Assembly: GCF_005885815.1 (NCBI RefSeq)
Contig: NZ_CP040602.1
Location: 1,193,630-1,257,629 of the forward strand
Direction: 5' to 3'
Length of the DNA: 64,000 bases
Source of the DNA: Thiomicrorhabdus sediminis
GTDB taxonomy: Bacteria; Pseudomonadota; Gammaproteobacteria; Thiomicrospirales; Thiomicrospiraceae
This document shows positions 45,076-54,681 of this stretch, one piece after another; within the stretch, counting starts at the first letter, position 1, and each line of letters starts with the position of its first letter. The notes under the pieces were generated by a model that searched no databases, was not told the DNA's origin, and worked only from the letters and a program-made list of their open reading frames with translations. Both the position numbers and the translations under genes were made by a program.

Positions 45076-45399
45076 ATGGATATCAAAAGCCCATCTTTCA
45101 ATGCCAGCAGCATTGCACAAAATGCATTTAAACAAGATGAGAAAGCCTTAACGGCTTATAGTGACCATATCAATGCTTCACTTAAGCAGCAAAACGCTAT
45201 TGCTAAAGGGGAGTATCTTCCCGAAGCCCGGCTCAACTATCAGAACTACCTCGAAGCAGAGCCGGTTCCGGGCGTCGAGCAGAACCTATTGGGTATTCAC
45301 ATGACTGAAAAACATATGTTAAGCCTGCTGAAGGTCATCGAGACCGAAAAGCAGACTTTTGAACAATCCATGGGCAAGATTTTTGACGGCTGGGCTTAA
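45076..45399 (+). CDS. Hypothetical protein, helical
   Basis: A 107-residue, mostly helical, cytoplasmic-looking protein. A near-perfect AAAGGAGG lies before ATG 45076, so it is probably well translated. It has no cysteine, no signal peptide and no known motif. The N-terminus (SPSFNASSIAQNAFKQDEKALTAYSDHINASL) hints at an oligomeric coiled coil. It follows the secreted unknown on the same strand; no function can be given. Confidence 0.65.
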   Translation: MDIKSPSFNASSIAQNAFKQDEKALTAYSDHINASLKQQNAIAKGEYLPEARLNYQNYLEAEPVPGVEQNLLGIHMTEKHMLSLLKVIETEKQTFEQSMGKIFDGWA

Positions 45400-45446
45400 C
45401 CCGATTGTTAACCTCCAAGATCGACTCCACCCCATAAATCAACCTG

Positions 45447-45917
45447 TTAGTGGCAGCCACCGTGAATACCGCGTTTTTGAAAGTACTGCTGGTGATAATC
45501 TTCTGCCGCCCAGAAATCGGCCATCGGCTCTAGAGTCGTGACTATAGGGTTACTAAAGTTCGCTTGAGCCTGCTTCATCACCTCTTCAGCGAGAGACTTC
45601 TCTTCATCATTGGCATAAAAAATCACCGAACGGTACTGAGTACCGATATCAGGTCCTTGTCTATTCAGTGTTGTCGGATTATGCATGCTGAAAAACAGTT
45701 CAAGCAGCTGACGACGACTGATTTCGTTATTATCGAATTCAAGCCAAACCACTTCTGCATGATTGGTATCACCACGACAAACACTATCGTAATTCGGTGA
45801 TTCGGTATCGCCACCGGCATAGCCTACCAAGGTTTTTTCTATGCCGTGAATATTATCAAAACGATACTGGACACCCCAAAAACAACCGGCGCCAACCATC
45901 ATGGTTTCTGTACTCAT
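45447..45917 (-). CDS. msrA: Peptide-methionine (S)-S-oxide reductase
   Basis: A 156-residue MsrA with catalytic cysteine in GAGCFWGVQYRF near residue 11. The family motifs GYAGGDTESPNYDSVCRGDTNHAEVVWLEFD, MHNPTTLNRQGPDIGTQYRS and AEDYHQQYFQKRG follow. It reduces methionine-S-sulfoxide in proteins using thioredoxin. I chose ATG 45917 with GGGGA seven bases upstream rather than an earlier in-frame start. The protein has no signal peptide, so it is cytosolic, and no fused MsrB. Confidence 0.95.
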   Translation of the reverse strand: MSTETMMVGAGCFWGVQYRFDNIHGIEKTLVGYAGGDTESPNYDSVCRGDTNHAEVVWLEFDNNEISRRQLLELFFSMHNPTTLNRQGPDIGTQYRSVIFYANDEEKSLAEEVMKQAQANFSNPIVTTLEPMADFWAAEDYHQQYFQKRGIHGGCH

Positions 45918-45993
45918 TAAATATCCCCTAAAAAATTTAAATATAACCAAGCAAAATATATTGTTCTCACCGTAGATTAACTCATCATCAAGA

Positions 45994-46632
45994 CTACAGT
46001 TTTTTTATGAAATTCTGCATAGCGGACCAGGCTTCAGGCAAATGAATAAAGCTGTGGTCCCCGCCACTATATACGATAGTCTGATGGCGCGTAAATAGTT
46101 CATTTTGATAAATCTGCAAAGCGTAATCAACATCAATGACTTCATCATCTTTATCGACCAACAACAAGCTTGGCAAACCACAATCCATCTCATTGATTTC
46201 AAATTCACTCAAGGCATTGATATAGCAATCATTTATCTCCACGAACTCTTTTGTTACGGGATTTTGATAACGCCCTAAATGTTGATTAAAAAGCTGTACT
46301 ACATTAAATGCCGGATTAATCATAATATAGGGCAACCGATATTTATGGGCAAAATAACGCGCATAAAAGGCCCCCATCGAAGATCCGATTAAAATCACAT
46401 TTTGTGTACTTTGCAACACCTCGGCAATGACCTCGTCAAGTTGTTTTGCACTGAGTTGCGGGCTCGAAATCTGGTAACTGGGAGTTAACAATTCGGTTAA
46501 GCGAGCAGAGCTTGCTGTCAAACCATTCTGGTCAGCGCTGGACTGTTCGACTTTATGTTTGAACCACTGCCCTTTGGCACTCATGGCACTGCTTAAAAAT
46601 CCATGGAGATAGATGCCTGTGAAGCCGGTCAT
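45994..46632 (-). CDS. YqiA-like alpha/beta-hydrolase esterase
   Basis: A 212-residue alpha/beta hydrolase. GIYLHGFLSSAMSAKGQW opens the fold. The nucleophile elbow is GSSMG in ILIGSSMGAFYARYFA, the acid lies in LLLVDKDDEVID and the histidine in YSGGDHSFIHL. This is the YqiA/UPF0227 pattern of small esterases. The start at 46632 lies 18 bases from the divergent recJ start, so each promoter must lie inside the other gene. Substrate unknown. Confidence 0.85.
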   Translation of the reverse strand: MTGFTGIYLHGFLSSAMSAKGQWFKHKVEQSSADQNGLTASSARLTELLTPSYQISSPQLSAKQLDEVIAEVLQSTQNVILIGSSMGAFYARYFAHKYRLPYIMINPAFNVVQLFNQHLGRYQNPVTKEFVEINDCYINALSEFEINEMDCGLPSLLLVDKDDEVIDVDYALQIYQNELFTRHQTIVYSGGDHSFIHLPEAWSAMQNFIKKL

Positions 46633-46650
46633 TCTGGTAGAATCCTTTGT

Positions 46651-48411
46651 ATGATAAAAAAACCGAAAATCCTCAATAAAACACCTAATTTAACGGTTTT
46701 GCACGCCGCTAAACAATATGGTTTAAGTGAGTTTCAAGCACAATTGGTGGCGAACCGAACCGACTCCGTCGAGCAGCTCGATAAAATTTTGTTTCCGCAA
46801 TTAAAGCATATCCAGCACCCTGGCGCGTTAAAAAATATTGACCAAGCCGCCGACATTATCGCCAAGGCGATTCAAGGCAACGGATTTATTGTTCTCGCCA
46901 CCGACTACGATACCGATGGCGTGACTTCTGCATGGGTGGCAAATCAGGCGTTGCAAAATTATTTTGGCGTTGATAAATCACGTATTCAACACATAATCAG
47001 TGAGCGTCAGACCGGTTACGGCATTACCGACGAGGTGGTGCAACGTATTTTAAATCTTGACGGTCAGATTGACCTGGTCATCTCGGCCGACCAAGGCTCA
47101 AGTGATGAACCCCGTATTCAGCAACTCAAACAGCATGGTATCAAGGTCTGCGTCACGGATCATCACCAGATTCCAATAGATGGCCCGCCTGCCAGCGCGG
47201 CTTGTATCATCAACCCGCAACAAGCCGGCTGCCAATACGACAAGACCGTTGCCGGTTGTTTCGTGATTTTTTTGGTTATGACTCAGGTTCGCCAACGCCT
47301 GATTGAACACGGATGGATAGATAAGGAGACACCAAGCTTAAAGAATCTGGCACTAAATGTCGCGCTCGGCACAGTGGCCGATAGCGTGAGCTTAAAAAGC
47401 CCAAACAACCGCGCCATTGTTAAAGCCGGCTTACAGCTGATTAATAACTTTCACAGCCCTGCCTGGCAAGCGATGCGCCAACTGAACGATAACCAGGGGC
47501 AAGCATTCGATGCCGAGTTTTTAGGGTTTCAAGTCGCCACTCGCATCAACGCCGCCAGTCGTGTCAGCGACGTCAATACCGCATTGAAATTTTTACAGGC
47601 CGAAACAATCGATGAAGCCGCCCTCTATCTTGAGCAACTTGATAGCGACAACCTTAATCGCCGTGAACAGCAAGAGGTCATGCTGAAACAGGCACAACTT
47701 CAAGCGCAGCAAAACTACAAAGACTCCAGTTACTCGATCAGCTTAAAGCTGACCGGCAATCCCGGCATCCAGGGCATTATCGCCTCACGCATCGGTGAGC
47801 AGTATGGCTTGCCTACGGTTGCCATGACCGATTTGCAGGACGGCTTTCTTGCCGGTAGTGCACGCGGAATAGTTGCCGATGTCGATTTAAGGCAAGCTTT
47901 TCAGTGGATGTCGGAACAAAATAACGAGCTATTTACCTCCATGGGTGGCCATAAAGGCGCTGCCGGCTGCATGATACCGATCGAACAATTTGGCAGTTTT
48001 CAAAGCTTATTTGAACAAGCGATACAAAACCAACTTGGCGATGAAGCCCCTGCCCCGACCATTGAAACCGATGGTGAACTGGCGGATTGGCAGCTGGTAC
48101 CGCAACTGATTGATGAAATCAGTCAACTTGAGCCGTTTGGACGAGAGTGGCCCAAACCGATTTTTAGCGGACGCTTTAAACTGTTACAGCAACGCTGGGT
48201 GGGGCAGACGCAAACCCATTTAAGCTGTAAACTGCAGAGCATTGGCGGTACCATTCTGCAAGCCATTTATTTCAATGCACGCCAGGACGACAGCGAACAG
48301 TTGGATATTACGACAGGTCAATGGGTGCAGTGCGCCTATGAGCCTAACCTCAATCGTTTCGCCGGGAGAACCAGCTTGCAGCTACGCTTAACCACTTTAT
48401 TAAGTGCATAA
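46651..48411 (+). CDS. recJ: Single-stranded-DNA-specific exonuclease RecJ
   Basis: A 586-residue DHH/DHHA1 family exonuclease. Motif I is TDYDTDGVTSAW, motif III VTDHHQIP, with ISADQGSSDEP and AVASR-like NAASRVSD. The DHHA1 part has GSARGI and the motif GGHKGAAGC. An OB-type C-terminal domain closes the protein. RecJ degrades single-stranded DNA 5'-3' in recombination and mismatch repair. Compared with typical RecJ, the AGVGVA segment reads VAGCFVIFL, so it is divergent. The start at 46651 is best; upstream codons overlap yqiA. Confidence 0.88.
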   Translation: MIKKPKILNKTPNLTVLHAAKQYGLSEFQAQLVANRTDSVEQLDKILFPQLKHIQHPGALKNIDQAADIIAKAIQGNGFIVLATDYDTDGVTSAWVANQALQNYFGVDKSRIQHIISERQTGYGITDEVVQRILNLDGQIDLVISADQGSSDEPRIQQLKQHGIKVCVTDHHQIPIDGPPASAACIINPQQAGCQYDKTVAGCFVIFLVMTQVRQRLIEHGWIDKETPSLKNLALNVALGTVADSVSLKSPNNRAIVKAGLQLINNFHSPAWQAMRQLNDNQGQAFDAEFLGFQVATRINAASRVSDVNTALKFLQAETIDEAALYLEQLDSDNLNRREQQEVMLKQAQLQAQQNYKDSSYSISLKLTGNPGIQGIIASRIGEQYGLPTVAMTDLQDGFLAGSARGIVADVDLRQAFQWMSEQNNELFTSMGGHKGAAGCMIPIEQFGSFQSLFEQAIQNQLGDEAPAPTIETDGELADWQLVPQLIDEISQLEPFGREWPKPIFSGRFKLLQQRWVGQTQTHLSCKLQSIGGTILQAIYFNARQDDSEQLDITTGQWVQCAYEPNLNRFAGRTSLQLRLTTLLSA

Positions 48412-48442
48412 AAAAGCCCGAACACTAAAGCAGTGTTCGGGC
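48409..48442 (-). terminator. Terminator after thrC
   Basis: On the minus strand AGCCCGAACACTG, four-base loop, AGTGTTCGGGCT then six T. It separates the convergent recJ and thrC genes; on the plus strand the T run is missing. Confidence 0.88.
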
Positions 48443-48475
48443 TCTACTCAATTTAGTCACAAACCCGAGTTGATT

Positions 48476-49951
48476 TTATTCAATAAAACCTAAAATCTCG
48501 GCTTCGATATCGGCTTTATCGATAATCGCTTTCTGAGTGATCGGCTTATTGAACAGATCGGCAATCATTTGCGGCATCACTACATTGGCTTTTTCGACAA
48601 TAACTTGCAATGCTTCAAGGTCGGTTTCATACTTTGTATCGGTCAAAGCATAAGCGACAATTGTAGAGAATTTCGTCCATTCTGCCGTCGAATAAGCGAT
48701 GGTCTTCAATGACTTATTTTTTCGACAAGTATCATAAGCCTTGAAACAGGTCGCTGTGTGCGGGCACATTAGATAACCGACATCGAATGCCGACTTGATA
48801 TAGTCGATACCCTCTTCATCTGAACAGAAGTCTGCAGCGAAAACCTGCTGCAACTGCGCCAATTCAGCGTCGCTTAGCTGATAGAACTTTTCTTCATCAA
48901 GTTGTAGCATCAACTCCTTAGTGCGCTGCGCACCAAACATATCGAACAGGATACGCTCAACATTCGATGACTTCAGAATATCCATTGCCGGCGATGTGGT
49001 TTGAATGACTTGCGCATCACGAATATCATAAATACCGGTATTGATAAAGCGCGTTAATACATTATTGGCATTCGATGCGATATGGATCTGCTCGACAGGC
49101 AAGCCCATTTTCATTGCATAGTAACCCCCTAAGGCGTTACCGAAGTTTCCGCTTGGTACATTCAAATAAACCTTGTCACCAATATTGATCGCACCCTGCT
49201 TAGCCAACTGTAGATAGCTGTAGATGTGATATATGATCTGGAAAATAATACGACCGAAATTCACCGAGTTTGCTGCAGATAAGGAGATATTGTGCTGCTT
49301 TAAACTCTGGTTAAACGAATCAGAAGTCAATAGTCGTTTCAGCGCGGATTGGGCGTCATCGAAATCACCATGAATACCGATAACCTTGAGGTTGCTCGCA
49401 TCCTCAGTCACCATCTGCAGACGCTGCACATCAGAAGTACCACCGTCCGGATACATACAAGCAACCTGAACATTATCACGATTCTTGAAGGTTTCCAGCG
49501 CCGCCGGGCCTGTATCACCACTGGTTGCCGCCAAAATCAGGTACTTTTCATTACGCGCCTGAGCAACCGATGACAAAACCAAACCAAAAGGCTGAAGCGC
49601 CATATCCTTAAATGCACGTGTGGGTCCGTGATACAGCTCACTGACAAAAAGATCGTCATAAACCTTCTCAACGGGTACCGGGTTTGTCGGGTCATCAAAC
49701 TTGTCATAGAGGTTTAACGCCTCATCGATAACGGACTCATCGATATCGACATTACACATACCCAACAATGTTTTCGCTAACGCCTTATAGCTTGAATCTT
49801 GATGCTGGCGCAGAAAATCCAAATCGAAACTCGGTAAAGCTTGCGGTGAATAAATACCACCAAAAGAAGACATTGGACTCAGAATAGCCTGAGAAAAAGT
49901 AATTGATTGCGGTCTTTGACCATCATTACCGCGAGTTTCAATAAATTTCAT
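48476..49951 (-). CDS. thrC: Threonine synthase
   Basis: A 491-residue PLP enzyme turning O-phosphohomoserine into threonine. The N-terminus MKFIETRGNDGQRPQSITFSQAIL and the segment YHGPTRAFKDMALQ (PLP lysine in FKD) are diagnostic, as are LAATSGDTGPAALETF and VNFGRIIFQIIYH. It is the long bacterial class. I chose ATG 49951 with AGG six bases upstream. thrB is not adjacent; the gene has its own -10 box upstream. Confidence 0.94.
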   Translation of the reverse strand: MKFIETRGNDGQRPQSITFSQAILSPMSSFGGIYSPQALPSFDLDFLRQHQDSSYKALAKTLLGMCNVDIDESVIDEALNLYDKFDDPTNPVPVEKVYDDLFVSELYHGPTRAFKDMALQPFGLVLSSVAQARNEKYLILAATSGDTGPAALETFKNRDNVQVACMYPDGGTSDVQRLQMVTEDASNLKVIGIHGDFDDAQSALKRLLTSDSFNQSLKQHNISLSAANSVNFGRIIFQIIYHIYSYLQLAKQGAINIGDKVYLNVPSGNFGNALGGYYAMKMGLPVEQIHIASNANNVLTRFINTGIYDIRDAQVIQTTSPAMDILKSSNVERILFDMFGAQRTKELMLQLDEEKFYQLSDAELAQLQQVFAADFCSDEEGIDYIKSAFDVGYLMCPHTATCFKAYDTCRKNKSLKTIAYSTAEWTKFSTIVAYALTDTKYETDLEALQVIVEKANVVMPQMIADLFNKPITQKAIIDKADIEAEILGFIE

Positions 49952-50023
49952 AATAAACCTTACAAATCCCAAATATATGCGCTATCGGCATAGTCGTTTG
50001 ATTTAAATCGAATAATAGCGCGA

Positions 50024-50029
50024 ATTATA
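50024..50029 (-). promoter_or_regulatory. Candidate -10 box for thrC
   Basis: TATAAT on the minus strand, 72 bases before the thrC ATG and after the RpfE-like gene. The -35 is not obvious. Confidence 0.4.
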
Positions 50030-50111
50030 CAGAATTCACCGTGAAATTGCGCTATTTGAAGCATTTACAACGCCGATCAAGTTGTTTACATCACAAAAAC
50101 AGAGTCGTTAT

Positions 50112-51161
50112 CTAATGCATTTTATGCAATGACTTTTTCATTCGCCAAAAACGTTTCAGATGCGTGCTTTGACAGTGATAACGGTACTGCGCGCCGATAT
50201 CAAGCAAAACCTCTTTAATCTGACCGGACTTAAGTGCCTGTAACAAAGGCGCAAACCAATCCTTTTCAAGCTGCTGCAGCAGTGCAACCCATTCTAATAA
50301 CTGCAAGCCATCCAATTGGCTTGACATTTGATCGAAAACAAAAAAGTGCTCATTTGCCTGACTGGATTTGTGCCAATTCTGAAAATTCAGCGGCACAGCA
50401 TTAAATTCACTTTGACAGATTTTCGCCATACCTTTAAAAAAACTTTGTTGAGCATAAACCGCGGCATTGCTGCGTAACTTAACCTGAGTTGTATCGAGTT
50501 GACCTTGACCCCAGACCCAAATGCTATTAATTTCCGCCATACCCTGTAAACGACGCTGCTCATTGACCGGGTGGTTAAAAAACAGCATTTGCGTTTCATT
50601 GATCAATTGACGCCAATATTGTGCGGCGCTGCCTTGCGGATAAAACTCATTGATTGGTTTGAAAGCGACATGATCAATCACAGTAGTCTGCAAACGAATC
50701 GCTTGCGGCATGGCAAGATACCAATGCGTATCATCCCCTAATAACAGGCGGATACCATCCTCGGCAAAGTGCTCATTAAAGCTGGTGACCAAAGCTGAAG
50801 ATTCCTGACGAGTCACAGCCAATTCGCTATTTGGAATCAACACCAAACTATCCCGGTCGGGAATCATTTGTACCGGATCAACACAAAGCCAGTATTGACT
50901 CGCTTCAGCACTATCCAACCTACTAATCACATCATCACCAAGCGCACGGCACACGGCTATGGGCAAGCTTTCGGCTTGGTGAAACAGATAACTGGCTTGC
51001 TCATAAAAATCTTGCGGTTTGACCGGAAATTTATCGGCGCGCGCTAATAATGTCTGCAAAGCAGGAAGCCGCAACTTTTTTAACTCTTCCTCGGCTTCGG
51101 CAATGCGCTGCGGATGCAGTAAATCCGGCATCCATAAAGTCAATACATCACGCTGCTGCAC
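50112..51161 (-). CDS. RpfE-like protein (phosphoglycerate-mutase-like annotation)
   Basis: A 349-residue soluble protein with no signal peptide. The N-terminus LTLWMPDLLHP and the region LLLGDDTHWYLAMP..I.LQT.. near residue 140-160 resemble RpfE-type proteins, sometimes annotated as cofactor-independent phosphoglycerate mutase-like. Also typical is the segment NSIWVWGQGQL. RpfE lies near recJ in Xanthomonas, and recJ is 1.7 kb away here. GTG start at 51161 has GGGATAA upstream. Function unproven. Confidence 0.6.
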   Translation of the reverse strand: MQQRDVLTLWMPDLLHPQRIAEAEEELKKLRLPALQTLLARADKFPVKPQDFYEQASYLFHQAESLPIAVCRALGDDVISRLDSAEASQYWLCVDPVQMIPDRDSLVLIPNSELAVTRQESSALVTSFNEHFAEDGIRLLLGDDTHWYLAMPQAIRLQTTVIDHVAFKPINEFYPQGSAAQYWRQLINETQMLFFNHPVNEQRRLQGMAEINSIWVWGQGQLDTTQVKLRSNAAVYAQQSFFKGMAKICQSEFNAVPLNFQNWHKSSQANEHFFVFDQMSSQLDGLQLLEWVALLQQLEKDWFAPLLQALKSGQIKEVLLDIGAQYRYHCQSTHLKRFWRMKKSLHKMH

Positions 51162-51195
51162 AATATTATCCCTTAGTTTTATTATAAAACGCTCA

Positions 51196-51222
51196 TAAAA
51201 AAACCGGGTAAGCCCCGGCTTT
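51196..51222 (-). terminator. Terminator after hom
   Basis: On the minus strand GCCGGGGCTTACCCGGT followed by seven T, between hom and the RpfE-like gene. Confidence 0.75.
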
Positions 51223-51270
51223 TATCGCCTGTCCAGCCTGTAAAATCAGGCAAGCTTTGCTGGCAAGAAA

Positions 51271-52581
51271 TTAGCCCAAATCTTCAACTCGAATACGAGT
51301 GATTTCGCCATCGATCTCATCTAACGAAGACAAAGCTTGTAGCGCTTGATTCATCATAGATTCTTTGACACGACTGGTAGTCATTACCAAATTCGCCTCT
51401 TCCGGCTTACCTTCACTCGGTTCTTGGTGCATATGCTCGACACTGATGTCGTATTCAGCCAAAATCGCACTGATCTTCGCCAATACACCTGCATGATCCT
51501 TAGCGTAGCAACGCAGATAGTAACCGACTTCAACCTCATCAATCGAAACCACCGGAGCCGATTCTAATTTGTCTTGAGCAAAAGCCAATGCCGGCACCTG
51601 ATCGGCCTGCGGCTGATTCTTCCAGCGGATCACATCGATAATATCGGCAACCACCGCACTCGCTGTAGGCCCTGCACCGGCACCAGGACCATAATACATG
51701 GTTGGCCCGACATGATTACCTTTTGCCATGACTGCATTCATTACGCCATTAACATTGGCAAGCAAAACATTCTTAGGCACCAATGTCGGGTGAACACGCA
51801 GTGAATAACCGTTTTCGGCACGACTTGCGACACCCAAGTGCTTGATCTCATAACCCAATAGGCTGGCATAACGAATATCGTCTGCGGTGACCTTACTGAT
51901 CCCTTCGGTATAAACCTTATTGAACTGCAACTCGATACCAAAGGCGATAGAAGCCAGAATCGTCAACTTATGTGCCGCATCGATGCCTTCAACATCAAAT
52001 GTCGGGTCGGCTTCGGCATAACCCAGCTCCTGAGCCACTTTTAAAACCTGTGCAAAATCCGCACCCGGTTTTTTCATTTCAGTCAGGATATAGTTACCGG
52101 TACCGTTGATAATCCCGGCAATCCATTCGATCTTATTGGCGGCCAAACCTTCACGAACCGCCTTGATAACCGGGATACCACCCGCGACAGCGGCTTCGTA
52201 ACCGATCAACACGCCTTTTTCTTTGGCTTTATTAAATAGCGCATTACCATGCTCGGCAATCAATGCTTTGTTGGCAGTGACAATGTGTTTGCCGTTTTCA
52301 ATTGCGGTTTCCAGCAAGGTTTTTGCAAGCGTTGTACCGCCCATCAACTCAACAACGATATCGACATCAGGGTGATTGACCACCTCGGCAGTATTATCAG
52401 TAATGGTAATGCCTGTCGTGTCTACCGGACGTGCACGATTAATATCACGCACTGCAATAATCACCACTTCAATATTTTGCCCAAGACGACGAGAAATTTC
52501 GTCCATAGTGTTTTGCAAAATAGAAACTGTGCCGCCGCCAACAGTACCTAATCCTAATAAGCCTACCTTAACTGTGTTCAT
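51271..52581 (-). CDS. hom: Homoserine dehydrogenase
   Basis: A 436-residue monofunctional homoserine dehydrogenase with a C-terminal ACT domain. The Rossmann motif is VGLLGLGTVGGGTV. Substrate-binding segments include VAGGIPVIKAVREGLAANKIEWIAGIINGTGNYILTEM and GYAEADPTFDVEGIDAAHKLTILA. The ACT domain (about 350-430) lets threonine inhibit it. The enzyme reduces aspartate semialdehyde to homoserine. alaC is 36 bases upstream; thrC lies downstream past the RpfE-like gene. Confidence 0.96.
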   Translation of the reverse strand: MNTVKVGLLGLGTVGGGTVSILQNTMDEISRRLGQNIEVVIIAVRDINRARPVDTTGITITDNTAEVVNHPDVDIVVELMGGTTLAKTLLETAIENGKHIVTANKALIAEHGNALFNKAKEKGVLIGYEAAVAGGIPVIKAVREGLAANKIEWIAGIINGTGNYILTEMKKPGADFAQVLKVAQELGYAEADPTFDVEGIDAAHKLTILASIAFGIELQFNKVYTEGISKVTADDIRYASLLGYEIKHLGVASRAENGYSLRVHPTLVPKNVLLANVNGVMNAVMAKGNHVGPTMYYGPGAGAGPTASAVVADIIDVIRWKNQPQADQVPALAFAQDKLESAPVVSIDEVEVGYYLRCYAKDHAGVLAKISAILAEYDISVEHMHQEPSEGKPEEANLVMTTSRVKESMMNQALQALSSLDEIDGEITRIRVEDLG

Positions 52582-52617
52582 TAACTGCTTTTCCTAAACC
52601 TTTGTTTTTAAAATAAA

Positions 52618-53814
52618 TCAATCTTGTTTGATTAAACCGTCTTTGCGGAACATATCGCGGATACCACGAATCGCCTGACGGGTACGATGTTCATTCTCAA
52701 TCAGACCGAAACGGACATGATCATCACCATAATCACCAAAACCGATACCTGGGGAAACCGCTACCTTAGCTTCGGTTAAAAGTTTTTTAGAGAATTCCAA
52801 AGAGCCCAAGTGACGGTATTCTTGCGGAATCGGCGCCCAGACAAACATAGTCGCTTTCGGCGGTTCAACCGGCCAACCGATAGAGTTTAAACCGTTACAT
52901 AAAACGTCACGACGAACCTTATACATATCGGAGATTTCCTGTACGCACTCTTGTGGCCCTTCCAGTGCCGCAATCGCCGCAACCTGAATAGGCGTAAAGG
53001 TTCCATAGTCCAAATAAGACTTCATGCGCTTAAGCGCGTTAACCAAAGTTGGGTTACCGACCATAAAGCCAACACGCCAACCCGGCATATTGTAACTTTT
53101 TGATAAGGTATAGAATTCAACCGCGATATCCTTGGCACCTTCTACCTGCATAATCGAAGGCGCCTTATAGCCGTCAAAAACGATATCGGCATAAGCCAGA
53201 TCGTGGATAACCCAGATTCCATGCTCTTTGGCGATAGCCACCACCTTTTCGAAAAATTCCAAATCAACGGTCTGGGTCGTCGGGTTACCCGGGAAGTTCA
53301 ATACCAGCATTTTTGGCTTCGGCCAAGAATCCTTGATCGCCTTTTCCAACTCTTCAAAAAAGTCGACATCCGGTGTCATGCGCACGTGACGAATATCGGC
53401 ACCGGCAATAACGAAGCCATAAGGGTGGATTGGATATGCCGGATTAGGTACCAGTACGGTATCGCCCTTATCCACGGTTGCCAGAGCCAAATGCGCCAAA
53501 CCTTCTTTGGAGCCGATAGTGACTACCGCTTCGCTGTCTGGGTCCAAATCGACATCGAACTTGTTTTTATACCAGTTACAGATCGCTTTACGTAAACGAG
53601 GAATACCCTGAGATACGGAGTAACGGTGTGTCCCTTCACGCTGAACTACTTCGATAAGTTTATCGACAATATGTTTCGGTGTATCCTGATCTGGATTCCC
53701 CATCCCAAAATCAATAATGTCTTCCCCACGACGACGGGCCTCGGCCTTTAGTTCACCAACAATATTAAATACATAGGGAGGAAGTCTTTTAATTCTTTGA
53801 AAATCGTCAGCCAC
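52618..53814 (-). CDS. alaC: Alanine transaminase AlaC (class I/II aminotransferase)
   Basis: A 398-residue fold type I PLP aminotransferase. The N-terminus [36 protein letters not shown] is typical of AlaC/YfdZ. The PLP lysine lies in [35 protein letters not shown] and [14 protein letters not shown] segments match. It supplies alanine from pyruvate and glutamate. GTG start at 53814 has AAGG nine bases upstream. It heads the unit with hom. Confidence 0.93.
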   Translation of the reverse strand: MADDFQRIKRLPPYVFNIVGELKAEARRRGEDIIDFGMGNPDQDTPKHIVDKLIEVVQREGTHRYSVSQGIPRLRKAICNWYKNKFDVDLDPDSEAVVTIGSKEGLAHLALATVDKGDTVLVPNPAYPIHPYGFVIAGADIRHVRMTPDVDFFEELEKAIKDSWPKPKMLVLNFPGNPTTQTVDLEFFEKVVAIAKEHGIWVIHDLAYADIVFDGYKAPSIMQVEGAKDIAVEFYTLSKSYNMPGWRVGFMVGNPTLVNALKRMKSYLDYGTFTPIQVAAIAALEGPQECVQEISDMYKVRRDVLCNGLNSIGWPVEPPKATMFVWAPIPQEYRHLGSLEFSKKLLTEAKVAVSPGIGFGDYGDDHVRFGLIENEHRTRQAIRGIRDMFRKDGLIKQD

Positions 53815-54256
53815 GAAATTATGCCTTCTAAAATAGAGGATCGAAAACGAGTCCAGGGTTATGTTCTTGCACTTGCTGACATCGGCTTTGATGTCGAGTC
53901 AATCAATGTCTCAAAATCTGAATTTTGAGAGGGAAATAATTAAAGGCACAATGATACAACAACCAGTGGCTTTTCGTCCATCGAAATCTGGTCATCAGAG
54001 CTTTAAAACTAACGGCTTTGGCACAACTAGACAGCACATTTTACTCACCCTATTTGGTGAGGCTTTTATTGCACTTTTAAAAACATTATTCGTGATTGCA
54101 AAACGATTACTGAAAACCGACTTTACAACACCATAAAACAGCCCTTTTTAGACAGGTTTTGGTGAATCTGGCGTTATAGCGCAATGCAACGGTTATAATA
54201 TGGCTCTATAGCGAGAGACGTTTTCACCACGCTTACCCAGATACAAAGGTTTACAG
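53815..54256 (+). other. Intergenic region upstream of Mth938-like gene
   Basis: A 442-base gap. A small 91-codon open frame (53861-54136) has no homology I recognise and odd composition, and I do not call it a gene. An inverted repeat CTCACC...GGTGAG lies about 54045-54062. TATAAT at 54194-54199 is the best promoter mark for the downstream gene. Confidence 0.45.
54194..54199 (+). promoter_or_regulatory. Candidate -10 box
   Basis: A perfect TATAAT 57 bases before the Mth938-like start at 54257; the -35 is weak. Confidence 0.35.
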
Positions 54257-54631
54257 ATGAAATTCACCGAACACCGTGACTCCAATATCAATGCGATCAA
54301 GCATTATGAACCCGGCTTGGTCAAGGTTAACAATTTAACATTCACGCACAGCTGCTATATTACCCAGCATAAAACCGAACAGCATTGGCCTTGTAACGCT
54401 ATCGAACAGCTTGATCAAAGCCTGCTTGAACAACTGCTGGCGGAAAAGCCGGAGGTCATTATTCTCGGCTCGGGTGACAAACAGCAGTTTCCCGCCGCGC
54501 AGTGGTTTGCTTTTTGCGCCAGTCAAGGTATCGGACTTGAAGTGATGGCCAATGATGCCGCTTGTCGTACCTACAATGTTTTGACCACCGAAGATCGTGA
54601 AGTGGTGCTCGCCTTGATTTTCAATAGCTAA
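54257..54631 (+). CDS. Mth938-like domain protein
   Basis: A 124-residue protein of the Mth938/DUF498/NDUFAF3 fold. Family marks: INAIKHYEPGLVKVNN, WPCNAIEQLD, PEVIILGSGDKQQFP, GIGLEVMANDAACRTYNVLTTEDREVVLALI. Homologues help in complex I assembly in mitochondria; bacterial function is not established. It is convergent with nlpD and ends in a shared terminator. Confidence 0.92.
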   Translation: MKFTEHRDSNINAIKHYEPGLVKVNNLTFTHSCYITQHKTEQHWPCNAIEQLDQSLLEQLLAEKPEVIILGSGDKQQFPAAQWFAFCASQGIGLEVMANDAACRTYNVLTTEDREVVLALIFNS

Positions 54632-54642
54632 TCGCAAGCAAC

Positions 54643-54669
54643 AAAAAAAGGCGCTTAATGCGCCTTTTG
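54643..54669. terminator. Bidirectional terminator between Mth938-like gene and nlpD
   Basis: AAAAGGCGC, five-base loop, GCGCCTTTT, with A/T runs on both sides. Confidence 0.88.
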
Positions 54670-54681
54670 ATTGAAGCCTTT

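Noticed and set aside
48476..53814. Threonine-type leader peptide attenuator upstream of hom or thrC
   Set aside because: No Thr/Ile-rich short frame with a following terminator was found in the gaps.
53861..54136. A 91-codon open frame upstream of the Mth938-like gene
   Set aside because: No family resemblance, unlike codon use and no clear ribosome-binding site; more likely intergenic.
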